22,644 bases of DNA from Verrucomicrobia bacterium UBA2970 (GTDB taxonomy: Bacteria > Verrucomicrobiota > Verrucomicrobiia > Limisphaerales > AAA164-E04), in assembly GCA_002348345.1 (NCBI GenBank), contig DEAY01000300.1:1-22644 (forward strand), in the 5' to 3' direction. Each line of letters begins with the position of its first letter. Position 1 is the first letter of the stretch. A model generated the notes under the pieces. It was not told where the DNA came from and ran no database searches. It saw only the letters and a list, made by a program, of their open reading frames with translations. Of this stretch, positions 8,094 through 15,646 are shown piece after piece. The position numbers and the translations under genes were made by a program.

Positions 8094-10097
8094 ATGAAGT
8101 CGATGAGGCGGGGATGGGTGTCGGGAAGGATGGGGACTCTTGTTGGTCTGGCGCTTGCTAGCCTGGTCGCTGAGGTGCAGCCTGCCGAGCGGTTGATGGT
8201 GCCGGGGATCGAGGTGCCTCGAACGGTTGAGGCCCGGCTCACCGTTCTCACAGATCAGTTGGGAGAAACCCTGGCGACCTTGCGTCAGGGGCTGTCCCCC
8301 GAACTTCTCGTTTATCTGGCGGACGTCGAGATTTTTTACAAGGCCGTCAACATGGCGCTTCGAGAGGATGAATTCATTCGTGAATCTGAGTTCGAGGTGG
8401 CGGAGCGGTTGCTCGAACAGGGGTTCGAACGAGCGAGGCGGCTCGAGCAAGGGCGGCTTCCCTGGCTTCAGGAGACGGGATGGGTGGTTCGGGGCTACTA
8501 CTCGCACATTGATGATTCAGTCCAACCCTATGGGGTGGTGATCCCGGAGAGCGCCCGCGCCAAGACTCGGAAACCGTTTCGCGCGGATGTCTGGTTGCAT
8601 GGTCGGGACAACCGATTGACGGAATTGAAGTTCCTTGATGTGAGGCAGCAATCAAACGATCGGTTTGTGCCGCCCGATACCTTTGTGCTTCATCCTTACG
8701 GCCGCTTCTGCAACGCCTTCAAGTTTGCTGGGGAGGTCGATGTGTTCGAGGGATTGGAGGCGTTGAAGCGGGATTATCCTATCGATCCCCAACGAATCAC
8801 GATCCGGGGCTTCTCGATGGGGGGCGCGGGTTGTTGGCATTTGGCCGTACACCATCCCGATATCTGGGTTGCCGCCGCTCCCGGCGCCGGGTTTGCCGAG
8901 TCAGCCGAGTATCTGGGCCTGTGGCGGAAGGATCCCAAACCCACTTGGTATCAGATGGCTCTTTGGAATCTATATGATGCCACGGCCTATGCCTTGAATC
9001 TCTTTCATGTACCGACGGTTGCCTACAGCGGTGAGATCGATCGACAGATCCAAGCCGCGCGAATGATGGAGACGGCGCTCGCCGATGAAGGCATGCGCCT
9101 CCGTCATGTCATTGGTCCGGCGACCGGGCATACCTACCACCCGTCGGCCAAGGTGGAGGTTTCCAGTCGGATTGACGCCATCGCGAGTCGGGCGAAGGAA
9201 TCGTTGCCTCGGCAGGTCCGCTTTACGACCTGGACCCTGCGATATCCAGGCGCCTACTGGTTCGAGATCCTGGGTTTGAATCAGCATTGGCAACGGGCAC
9301 GGGTGGATGCTCGGATCGAGGGGGCGTCGGCAATCGGGCTTGAGCTAGAGAATGTTTATGCCTGCCGCATGGCCTTCAATCAGGGCGAGGTTCCCTTCGA
9401 AGTGGGAACGAGGGTCCGGGTGCGGGTTGGACGGCAAACGATTCCGGGACCAATGGTTGAAGCAGATTCCCCTTGGTCCATGTCGCTGGTCCGTGACGCA
9501 TCGGGATGGAGACGGATGACGTCCGCCTCCGAACTCGTCGGACGCAAGCGTCCGGGTCTTCAGGGGCCGATTGACGATGCCTTTATGGACCGGTTCTTGA
9601 TTGTGGAGCCGACGGGACGCTTTCCCCAGACACCGGCCGGGGGATGGATGCAGCGGGAACTGACTCGGTTGAAGCGAGAGTGGCGGGGGCAATTCCGCGG
9701 CAACGCGCGGACGGTTCGGGCGGACCGATTGACCTCGACCCAAATCGCTTCGTCTCATCTTGTTCTTTTCGGCAATCCGGAATGCAATCCGGTTTTGGGC
9801 CGGATCGCACCGAGGCTGCCCGTTCGCTGGCATCAGGGGGAGGTGGCCTTGGGTGAGGGTCGCTGGAATTCAGAGTGGGTGGTGCCGTTGTTGATTTACC
9901 CCAATCCGCTGAATCCGGAACGATATGTCGTGATCAACAGTGGGTTCACCTTTCGAGGCTTCGGGAGTAACGCCACCCAGGTGCCGATGTTGCCCGACTA
10001 TGCCCTGGTGGATACCCGGACTCGCGAGACGACGCTGGTACCGGGAAAGGTCGTCGAGACGGGATTCTTCGACGAGAATTGGGATTTAAAGAACTAG
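8094..10097 (+). CDS. Exported prolyl-oligopeptidase-family (S9-like) alpha/beta hydrolase
   Basis: A 667-aa protein with a signal peptide (M-K-S-M-R-R-G-W, hydrophobic about 13-26). A helical N-terminal region (about 40-120) precedes the hydrolase core at about 130-370. The triad can be read directly: Ser241 in G-F-S-M-G-G, Asp316 in S-G-E-I-D-R, and His346 in T-G-H-T-Y. Residues 375-667 form an additional beta-rich region ending in a motif around N-S-G-F-T-F-R near 615 and P-G-K-V-V-E-T-G-F-F-D-E near 650. From memory this tail occurs in large S9-like proteins of Planctomycetes and Verrucomicrobia. I chose the ATG at 8094; an in-frame ATG at 8055 overlaps the previous gene and would put 13 hydrophilic residues before the signal. 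Peptidase or esterase activity is plausible; the substrate is unknown. Confidence 0.85.
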   Translation: MKSMRRGWVSGRMGTLVGLALASLVAEVQPAERLMVPGIEVPRTVEARLTVLTDQLGETLATLRQGLSPELLVYLADVEIFYKAVNMALREDEFIRESEFEVAERLLEQGFERARRLEQGRLPWLQETGWVVRGYYSHIDDSVQPYGVVIPESARAKTRKPFRADVWLHGRDNRLTELKFLDVRQQSNDRFVPPDTFVLHPYGRFCNAFKFAGEVDVFEGLEALKRDYPIDPQRITIRGFSMGGAGCWHLAVHHPDIWVAAAPGAGFAESAEYLGLWRKDPKPTWYQMALWNLYDATAYALNLFHVPTVAYSGEIDRQIQAARMMETALADEGMRLRHVIGPATGHTYHPSAKVEVSSRIDAIASRAKESLPRQVRFTTWTLRYPGAYWFEILGLNQHWQRARVDARIEGASAIGLELENVYACRMAFNQGEVPFEVGTRVRVRVGRQTIPGPMVEADSPWSMSLVRDASGWRRMTSASELVGRKRPGLQGPIDDAFMDRFLIVEPTGRFPQTPAGGWMQRELTRLKREWRGQFRGNARTVRADRLTSTQIASSHLVLFGNPECNPVLGRIAPRLPVRWHQGEVALGEGRWNSEWVVPLLIYPNPLNPERYVVINSGFTFRGFGSNATQVPMLPDYALVDTRTRETTLVPGKVVETGFFDENWDLKN

Positions 10098-10104
10098 GGG
10101 ATTG

Positions 10105-10968
10105 ATGGCGAAACGGGTTTCTTCCAAAGGTCAGAAAGGGTTGTCCGCAGGTGAACTGGATGACCGGGCCAAGGCATGCATTCGGATCGAGGGGCTTCGG
10201 ATTGACCGAAATGATTGTCGGATCATTCACGGCCTGAATTGGTCGGTGGGGGCCGGGGAGCACTGGTGTATCCTGGGGGCGAATGGATCCGGAAAAACCT
10301 CATTACTTCGGGCACTGGCAGGTTACTTCATGCCGACGGCGGGTGAGATCTTTTTGCTCGGGTCTCGGTATGGGGAAGCGGATTGGAGAGAGGTTCGGCT
10401 GAAACTAGGAATCGTGAGCTCGGCGGTGCGCCAGATGATGGCCGATGCGGAGCCCGCCATCCACTCGGTGGTGAGTGGTCGGTATGCCATGATCGACTAT
10501 TGGGGAAGGCCGAAGGAGGAGGATCTAAAGATTGCCCGGCGGATTCTTCGGCATGTGGAGTGCGGGGGGTTGGCGAACCGCCCCTGGGGGCATCTTTCGC
10601 AGGGGGAGCGACAACGAGTTCTGATTGGCCGCGCGCTGATGGCGCAGCCTCCCGTTCTGATCTTGGATGAACCATGTGCGGGTCTTGACCCCGGGGCCCG
10701 GGAGAACTTTCTTCAGTTTCTAGAGCGCTTGGGTTCCCAGGCCTCGGCGCCAACGCTGGTGTTGGTGACTCACCATGTGGAGGAGATCATGCCGACCTTC
10801 AGTCATGTCCTGATGTTGAAGAGCGGGAAAAAACTGTGTGCGGGACGCAAAAGAGAGGTCATGACCTCGGCGAATCTCTCCCAGTTGTTTTCGACTTCGG
10901 CAACGCTCCGTTCTCGTGGGGGACGCTACCGCTTGACGGTGCGTGCCGACAAGAAACGGGTGACCTAG
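10105..10968 (+). CDS. ABC transporter ATP-binding protein (ModF/YlmA-like)
   Basis: A 287-aa cytoplasmic ATPase with one nucleotide-binding domain at about residues 25-255. Visible are Walker A G-A-N-G-S-G-K-T (58-65), ABC signature L-S-Q-G-E (164-168), Walker B V-L-I-L-D-E (184-189), the D-loop A-G-L-D, and the switch His223 in V-T-H-H. Overall it resembles single-domain cytoplasmic ABC proteins such as ModF/YlmA more than a named importer; this is from pattern memory. No permease or binding protein is visible in the window, so the transport partner, if any, lies elsewhere. The start is 7 nt after the S9-like hydrolase stop, with AGGGG just upstream. An in-frame TTG at 10102 would add one residue. 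It is the last gene of the propeller-hydrolase run, and a functional link with those exported proteins is only positional. Confidence 0.9.
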   Translation: MAKRVSSKGQKGLSAGELDDRAKACIRIEGLRIDRNDCRIIHGLNWSVGAGEHWCILGANGSGKTSLLRALAGYFMPTAGEIFLLGSRYGEADWREVRLKLGIVSSAVRQMMADAEPAIHSVVSGRYAMIDYWGRPKEEDLKIARRILRHVECGGLANRPWGHLSQGERQRVLIGRALMAQPPVLILDEPCAGLDPGARENFLQFLERLGSQASAPTLVLVTHHVEEIMPTFSHVLMLKSGKKLCAGRKREVMTSANLSQLFSTSATLRSRGGRYRLTVRADKKRVT

Positions 10969-10975
10969 CGGAGAT

Positions 10976-10994
10976 GGCGACCGGAGGAGTCGCT
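10976..10994. terminator. Weak candidate hairpin between convergent genes
   Basis: GCGAC at 10977-10981 and GTCGC at 10989-10993 form a 5-bp stem, extendable by a G-U pair, around a 7-nt loop in the 54-nt gap between the convergent ABC ATPase and third propeller genes. No T-run follows. Position is the main argument, and chance is a real alternative. Confidence 0.22.
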
Positions 10995-11022
10995 CGGAAT
11001 GCCTTGGTCAGTCGAGGGGGTG

Positions 11023-12381
11023 TCAGGGTTGGCCGATGTGGTAACACATCAGCCGGTTCTCACTGCGAAGGTAGAGCCGTTTGTCCGCAATCACCGGCCC
11101 CGCCCAGCAGGGGTACTTGAGTTCAGGCACTTGAAAGCGGGCGATTTCCACTAGGTCGGTGGGGTCGGGACGGAAGAGACCAAGCATTCCCGCTTCGCCG
11201 AGGGCGAAGAGTTTTCCATCGGCCAGAACCAATGACCCCCGACCAAAGACGTTGGGGGGCGTGAGGCTTTTCCGCCATCGCTCGTCGCGATCCCACATGA
11301 GCTTGCCCGTCTTGAACTCAACGCAGCGAAATCGAGCGTCGGGTTCGTTTCGGCCGCTGAAGGCGTAGAGGTAACCGTCGAGTAGGATCGGGGTGGACCA
11401 ATGGATCTCCAGGACGTCGTCACGCCAGATTTCCTTGACGCTTCTTCCATCGGGTTGGACTTGAAGGAGCACCGATCCGATTCCGTAGTAGGCTGCCGAT
11501 AGCAGAATTAGGTCGTCTTGAACCACCGGATTCATGGCGTTGACCGATTCATTGACTCGAGATCGAAACCAAAAGCTGAAGCGAATCTTCCCGTTGGAGG
11601 GGTCGAGGGAAACCAGGCCCTGTCTCATGAAACAAAGGAGATGCCGCTGCCCGTGAATATCGACCGCGACGGGACTGGCATAGCTTGCTTGCATGACATA
11701 GTCCTTCCAGACTACGGGGGGTTCACCTCGCCAACCAAGCTTGGGACGTCCCTCCCAATTGGATCGTCCTACGTTTGTCCAAATGGTTTGTCCGGTGAGG
11801 GGATCAAACGCAGCGACGCCGGAATTGGGCTGCCCTCCAACCATCACGATGAGATGGCCTGCCTCGAGAATCGGAGTGCTCCCGACCCCGAAAAAAGCGG
11901 GGGGGATCTTGAACTCCTCGGAGGTGTTCTTTTCCCAGACTCGTGTGCCGGTCTTTCGGTCGAGACAAAGCAGGCGGCCTTCGGCTCCGAAGGTGTAGCA
12001 GTGGGTTGGAGTCAGCAGGGGCGAGCATCTCGGTCCGTTGTTGTAGCCGAAGGGATCAATGAAATTGCTGGGGTAGGCATGGCGCCATTGGGACGCGCCG
12101 TCGGTGGCATTAAGCGATTCAACGATTTCCTGGTTGGCGGGGCGGTGGTGGATGACCAATTGATCTCCGAGTATGGAGGGCGCGCTGTAACCGGTGCCGA
12201 TCTGCTTCTTCCAGATGAGCTTGGGACCGGTGGCAGGCCAGTCGTCGATGAGCCCGCTTTCAGGGGTCACCCCGACCCCCTTGGGGCCGAGAAACTTCGG
12301 CCAATCCGCCCCGGGACAGGTGAGGGTGTCAATCACCAGGCTCAGAAAACAAAGGATTCGGCTCCAATGAGGTGCGCTCAT
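11023..12381 (-). CDS. Exported PQQ-like beta-propeller protein (third copy)
   Basis: A 452-aa protein on the opposite strand to the five-gene operon, and converging on it. The signal peptide covers about residues 1-24 (hydrophobic I-L-C-F-L-S-L-V-I, cleavage near C-P-G/A). The mature N-terminus A-D-W-P-K-F-L-G-P-K-G-V-G is the same signature as in the other two propellers, with Leu replacing Arg before G-P. Blade endings such as A-S-Q-W-R-H, T-R-V-W-E-K, Q-T-I-W-T-N and K-L-M-W-D-R are visible. It is more divergent from the other two than their shared signature suggests, with longer inserts near residues 120-170. No strong Shine-Dalgarno precedes the ATG. A role as an envelope-associated binding protein is inferred; PQQ binding or enzymatic activity cannot be read from the sequence. 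Confidence 0.85.
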   Translation of the reverse strand: MSAPHWSRILCFLSLVIDTLTCPGADWPKFLGPKGVGVTPESGLIDDWPATGPKLIWKKQIGTGYSAPSILGDQLVIHHRPANQEIVESLNATDGASQWRHAYPSNFIDPFGYNNGPRCSPLLTPTHCYTFGAEGRLLCLDRKTGTRVWEKNTSEEFKIPPAFFGVGSTPILEAGHLIVMVGGQPNSGVAAFDPLTGQTIWTNVGRSNWEGRPKLGWRGEPPVVWKDYVMQASYASPVAVDIHGQRHLLCFMRQGLVSLDPSNGKIRFSFWFRSRVNESVNAMNPVVQDDLILLSAAYYGIGSVLLQVQPDGRSVKEIWRDDVLEIHWSTPILLDGYLYAFSGRNEPDARFRCVEFKTGKLMWDRDERWRKSLTPPNVFGRGSLVLADGKLFALGEAGMLGLFRPDPTDLVEIARFQVPELKYPCWAGPVIADKRLYLRSENRLMCYHIGQP

Positions 12382-12578
12382 GACGGGGGACAGCCTACTG
12401 GCCCGAGCGCCCCTTGTCGACCATGGGCTGAGGGAAGATCATTGATCCGGTGTCGGTTTGAGAGGGGTTTCTCGACGGTGAGTTGATTCGCTTTGGATGG
12501 AATGCGATCGAGCACAATTGGAAGGAAGAATACCTTGCCAATCCTTCGGTGTTCGTATCTTCTTGGTTCAGCAAGCGT
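12382..12578. other. Intergenic region between divergent genes
   Basis: About 197 nt separate the third propeller gene (leftward) from the chosen start of the membrane-TPR gene (rightward), and promoters for both should lie here. I could not identify a convincing -35/-10 pair, operator or riboswitch. Part of it (12483-12578) is open in frame with the downstream gene and would be coding if that gene starts at the TTG at 12483. Confidence 0.4.
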
Positions 12579-15452
12579 ATGGGCGATCAAGATGCCATGC
12601 AGACGGGGTTTGTACCGAGACGGTTACCATGGGTCATTGGTCTCATCTTCCTCGTGTTGTACAGCGTGACCCTCAATCGATGGGTGACGCCGGCGAGTAT
12701 TGGTCCCATGTTCCAGCTTACCGGCTGGGACTGGGCGCCTCAGTTTTCCAATCCCTTGTTGTATGTGCTTACCTTGCCGTTCCGTTGGTTTCCCGAGTCG
12801 ATTCAGCCCCTTGCATTGAATGCCCTGGGAGGGATCCTGGCCGCCTTGACGATGGTCCAGTTGGCTCGATCGATCGCCCTTCTTCCTCACGACCGGACAC
12901 GCGATCAACGTCAGCGCGAACGGAGTGACTATTCGCTTCTGAGCATTTCCAGCGCATGGGTGCCGCCGCTCTTCGGGTGTTTGCTGTGCGGCTTGCAGCG
13001 TTCGTTTTGGGAAGAGGCAACCTCGTTCACCGGTGAGATGTTATCGGTCTTCCTCTTTGCCTATCTGATCCGTTGCGTGTTGGAGTTTCGCTTGTTTCAC
13101 GATGATCGGTGGCTTTATCGGCTTGGCTTGATCTATGGCTTTGCGGTGCCGTGTGACTGGGCCTTCATCGGGTATTTTCCGCTGTTCCTGGGGGCGATCG
13201 TATGGATCAAGGGGGCGGCGTTCTTCAATTCGACGTTTCTTCTTCGAACCGCTCTTCTCGGGGGGATTGGATTGTTTAGCTACTTGCTTTTGCCTGCCTT
13301 GATTGCTGTTCAAGGACTCGAGTTGGGCAGCTTTGTGGACTTGATGAAGCTTCAGCTCGGGAGTCAGAAGACGCGTTTGATGGGCATCCCGAAAACGGTG
13401 TTCCTGCTGCTGTCACTCACTTCAGTTCTGCCCGTCATGGTCATGGGGATCCGCTTTCCATCGACCATTGGAGACGTCAGCGTGGTAGGATCGATGCTGT
13501 CCAATTTCATGTTCCGCATGATGCACATGCTCTTTCTCAGTGCCTGTGTCTGGGTGGCTTTTGATCCGGCCTTCAGCCCTCGGAACGTGGCCAGTACGCT
13601 TCAGGTTGGTTTCCTGACCTTTTATTACCTGGGTGCCTTGGCCATCGGGTATTACGCCGGCTACGTCCTGCTGGTTTTTGGAAAGAGCCACTCCCAGTCT
13701 CGACGAAACCGGCGTGACAACGTTTTGGTGAACGGAGGGGTCAGGGGGCTGTTGTGGATTGCGGTGGTCGTGGCGCCCTTGGGGTTGTTGGTCAAGAATC
13801 TGCCCTCGATGCGTCTGACCAATGGCGACCAATTCAGCACCTTTGCCGAAATGTTGGTGAGGGATCTTCCGGAGGAAAATGCCCTGCTCATTGCTGACGA
13901 GGCCTTCACAGCCCAGGTGGTGAGGGCGGGGATCAAGCGCCAGGGCCTGACGGACCAATACACCATCGTGGACCTCAGTTCATTGGGGCTTCTGTTCTAC
14001 CGCAATTTAATTCGCGCTGAGATCGTTGAGAAGTGGGAGGCGGCCTTCGAAGGGGAGGGAGTGCCCGAACAGTTGGGAGTGGTGTCGATGCTCCAGGTGC
14101 TCGCGAAGGTCGTCTCACAAAGTCCGGTGTTCTATTTGAATTCGAGCTTTGGGGTTTATTTTGAGGTGTTCTATCCGAGGCAGAGGGGATTGGTGACCCA
14201 GTTGGTTCCCTATGTTGAGGGAGACGTGGTTCCGCCGCCGGTTCCTGATGCGTTGATTGTCTCGAACCAGGAGTTTTGGTCGGAGATGGGTGAGAGGATG
14301 CCCCAATTGGCGTCGAGCATTCGCAAGGGGGAGTATGACAGCCAGGTGATGGGGGGCTGGGTGTCCCGGGAGCTGAACGTTTGGGGCGTCACACTGCAGC
14401 GTCAGGGAAGGCTTGAGGCCGCCAAAGAGGCGTTTGATCAGGCATGGCGCTGGAACCCCGAGAATCTATGCGTCGATGTCAACCTTCGTCAGAACCAGGT
14501 CCTGTTGTCGGCGGAAGGAACTGAGGGGAGAGACGTGGGCCTGTCCGACAAAGAAATGCAGGTGGTTCGGGAGAGTTATGGCACCGTGGAGCAGCTGCTC
14601 TCCCGCAACGGGCCGATTGATGAAGCCGCCTTCCTGAAACAACTGGCAGACGAATTTGGTCAGGGCCAGAACCATCGGCAGGCGCTTTTGAATTATCAGC
14701 GTTCTGCCGCCCTGAGCAGGACCAATCTCCAGACTCGATTGGCTCTGACGGGGAGCTTCATGAATGCCGGTTTTCCAGACCGCGTTCCCGAGGTCGTTGC
14801 CCAGATCCGGACTGATTTTCCGGATCGTTCGACGGCGACTGAAAGTGAATTGGTCCGTCTAGAGGCTTTGGGTCTGTTCGGTGAAGGGCGTCAAGCGGCG
14901 TCGCGTGAGGAGGAAACGCGGAAGGAGGAGGCGTATGCGAGGGCTGAGGGGCTTCTCAAACGGGCACTGGAATCGGATCCTGAAAACAAGAGTTTCCTAG
15001 AAACCCTTGCCCAGTTTTACCTCTTTACAAGCCGTTACGAGGACGCACTGGCCCTTTTTGACAGACAGCTGACGTTGAACCCGAATGATCCTCGCCTCTT
15101 GCAGAACAAGGCCCTGGCTCACATGAATCTGGGGGATCACCGCGCCGCGTTGGCTTCCCTGACCATCGTCCTAGATGCCGACCCTCTGGTGGGCTATGCG
15201 CGGTTGAATCGGGCCATTTGCTATTTCCGCTTGGATGAATACGAATCCGCCAAGGCCGATTACTTGAAAGTCATCGAAACCGTTGGCGGGAATGCCCACG
15301 TTTTCTATGGCCTGGGCAAGATCGCGGTTGCGGAAGGCAACGCGACGGAGGCGATTTCTCATTTCGAGGACTATCTGAAATTGGCGCCGAGTGGTTCCGA
15401 TGAATATCAGGAGATTACCGAAGAGTTGAATCACCTCAAAACCCAGCCCTAG
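12579..15452 (+). CDS. Polytopic GT-C-like membrane protein with C-terminal TPR repeats (DUF2723-like)
   Basis: A 957-aa protein with about 11-12 hydrophobic segments between residues 16 and 406 (for example 16-33, 78-100, 152-170, 221-244, 272-290, 341-367, 389-406), a soluble middle region (about 410-590), and tetratricopeptide repeats at about 593-629, 688-716 and 784-939. The membrane part contains F-W-E-E-A-T near 143-148. It resembles the region of DUF2723/protein O-mannosyltransferase-like proteins where an F-W-x-x-A motif precedes a membrane helix. A glycosyltransferase-type role on exported substrates is therefore possible. However, the N-terminal acidic catalytic loop typical of GT-C enzymes is not evident, so the activity may differ or be absent. 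The start is uncertain: ATG 12579 lacks a clear Shine-Dalgarno, while TTG 12483 would add 32 residues and ATG 12597 would remove 6. Confidence 0.78.
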   Translation: MGDQDAMQTGFVPRRLPWVIGLIFLVLYSVTLNRWVTPASIGPMFQLTGWDWAPQFSNPLLYVLTLPFRWFPESIQPLALNALGGILAALTMVQLARSIALLPHDRTRDQRQRERSDYSLLSISSAWVPPLFGCLLCGLQRSFWEEATSFTGEMLSVFLFAYLIRCVLEFRLFHDDRWLYRLGLIYGFAVPCDWAFIGYFPLFLGAIVWIKGAAFFNSTFLLRTALLGGIGLFSYLLLPALIAVQGLELGSFVDLMKLQLGSQKTRLMGIPKTVFLLLSLTSVLPVMVMGIRFPSTIGDVSVVGSMLSNFMFRMMHMLFLSACVWVAFDPAFSPRNVASTLQVGFLTFYYLGALAIGYYAGYVLLVFGKSHSQSRRNRRDNVLVNGGVRGLLWIAVVVAPLGLLVKNLPSMRLTNGDQFSTFAEMLVRDLPEENALLIADEAFTAQVVRAGIKRQGLTDQYTIVDLSSLGLLFYRNLIRAEIVEKWEAAFEGEGVPEQLGVVSMLQVLAKVVSQSPVFYLNSSFGVYFEVFYPRQRGLVTQLVPYVEGDVVPPPVPDALIVSNQEFWSEMGERMPQLASSIRKGEYDSQVMGGWVSRELNVWGVTLQRQGRLEAAKEAFDQAWRWNPENLCVDVNLRQNQVLLSAEGTEGRDVGLSDKEMQVVRESYGTVEQLLSRNGPIDEAAFLKQLADEFGQGQNHRQALLNYQRSAALSRTNLQTRLALTGSFMNAGFPDRVPEVVAQIRTDFPDRSTATESELVRLEALGLFGEGRQAASREEETRKEEAYARAEGLLKRALESDPENKSFLETLAQFYLFTSRYEDALALFDRQLTLNPNDPRLLQNKALAHMNLGDHRAALASLTIVLDADPLVGYARLNRAICYFRLDEYESAKADYLKVIETVGGNAHVFYGLGKIAVAEGNATEAISHFEDYLKLAPSGSDEYQEITEELNHLKTQP

Positions 15453-15463
15453 CGTGCTGCGAT

Positions 15464-15646
15464 ATGAGCAAGCTGCGTATCGGTCTTTTCTCGAGGGAAG
15501 GCAGATTCTTCGCCTCAGAAAACCTGAAGCTTCTGCAGGCTTTCTGGAGGAGGCATCGAACGGGCGTACGAACGGGGCTGGAATTCTCGATGATGGACCG
15601 GGGCGTGTCGGGTGGGGTGGAGGTGAGTGACTCAGGAACGGGGTAA
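15464..15646 (+). CDS. Possible small ORF upstream of pta (60 codons, doubtful)
   Basis: An ATG-initiated 60-codon frame fills most of the 193-nt gap before pta, and its TAA overlaps the pta ATG as TAATG. About 70% of its codons end in G or C, similar to genuine genes nearby. The product is basic in its middle (W-R-R-H-R-T-G-V-R), has no membrane segment and matches no family I recognise. No Shine-Dalgarno precedes its start. It may be a leader peptide coupling translation into pta, or simply an open frame in GC-rich DNA. Confidence 0.22.
   Translation: MSKLRIGLFSREGRFFASENLKLLQAFWRRHRTGVRTGLEFSMMDRGVSGGVEVSDSGTG
15634..15637 (+). promoter_or_regulatory. Shine-Dalgarno AGGA for pta
   Basis: AGGA lies 8 nt before the ATG at 15646 and supports that start. 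It sits within the last codons of the possible upstream 60-codon frame, so ribosomes finishing that frame would cover it. Confidence 0.55.

Noticed and set aside
11518..12486. Plus-strand open frame (322 codons) opposite the third propeller gene
   Set aside because: The minus strand encodes a complete signal peptide and propeller blades across the same interval, whereas the plus-strand product shows no family motif.
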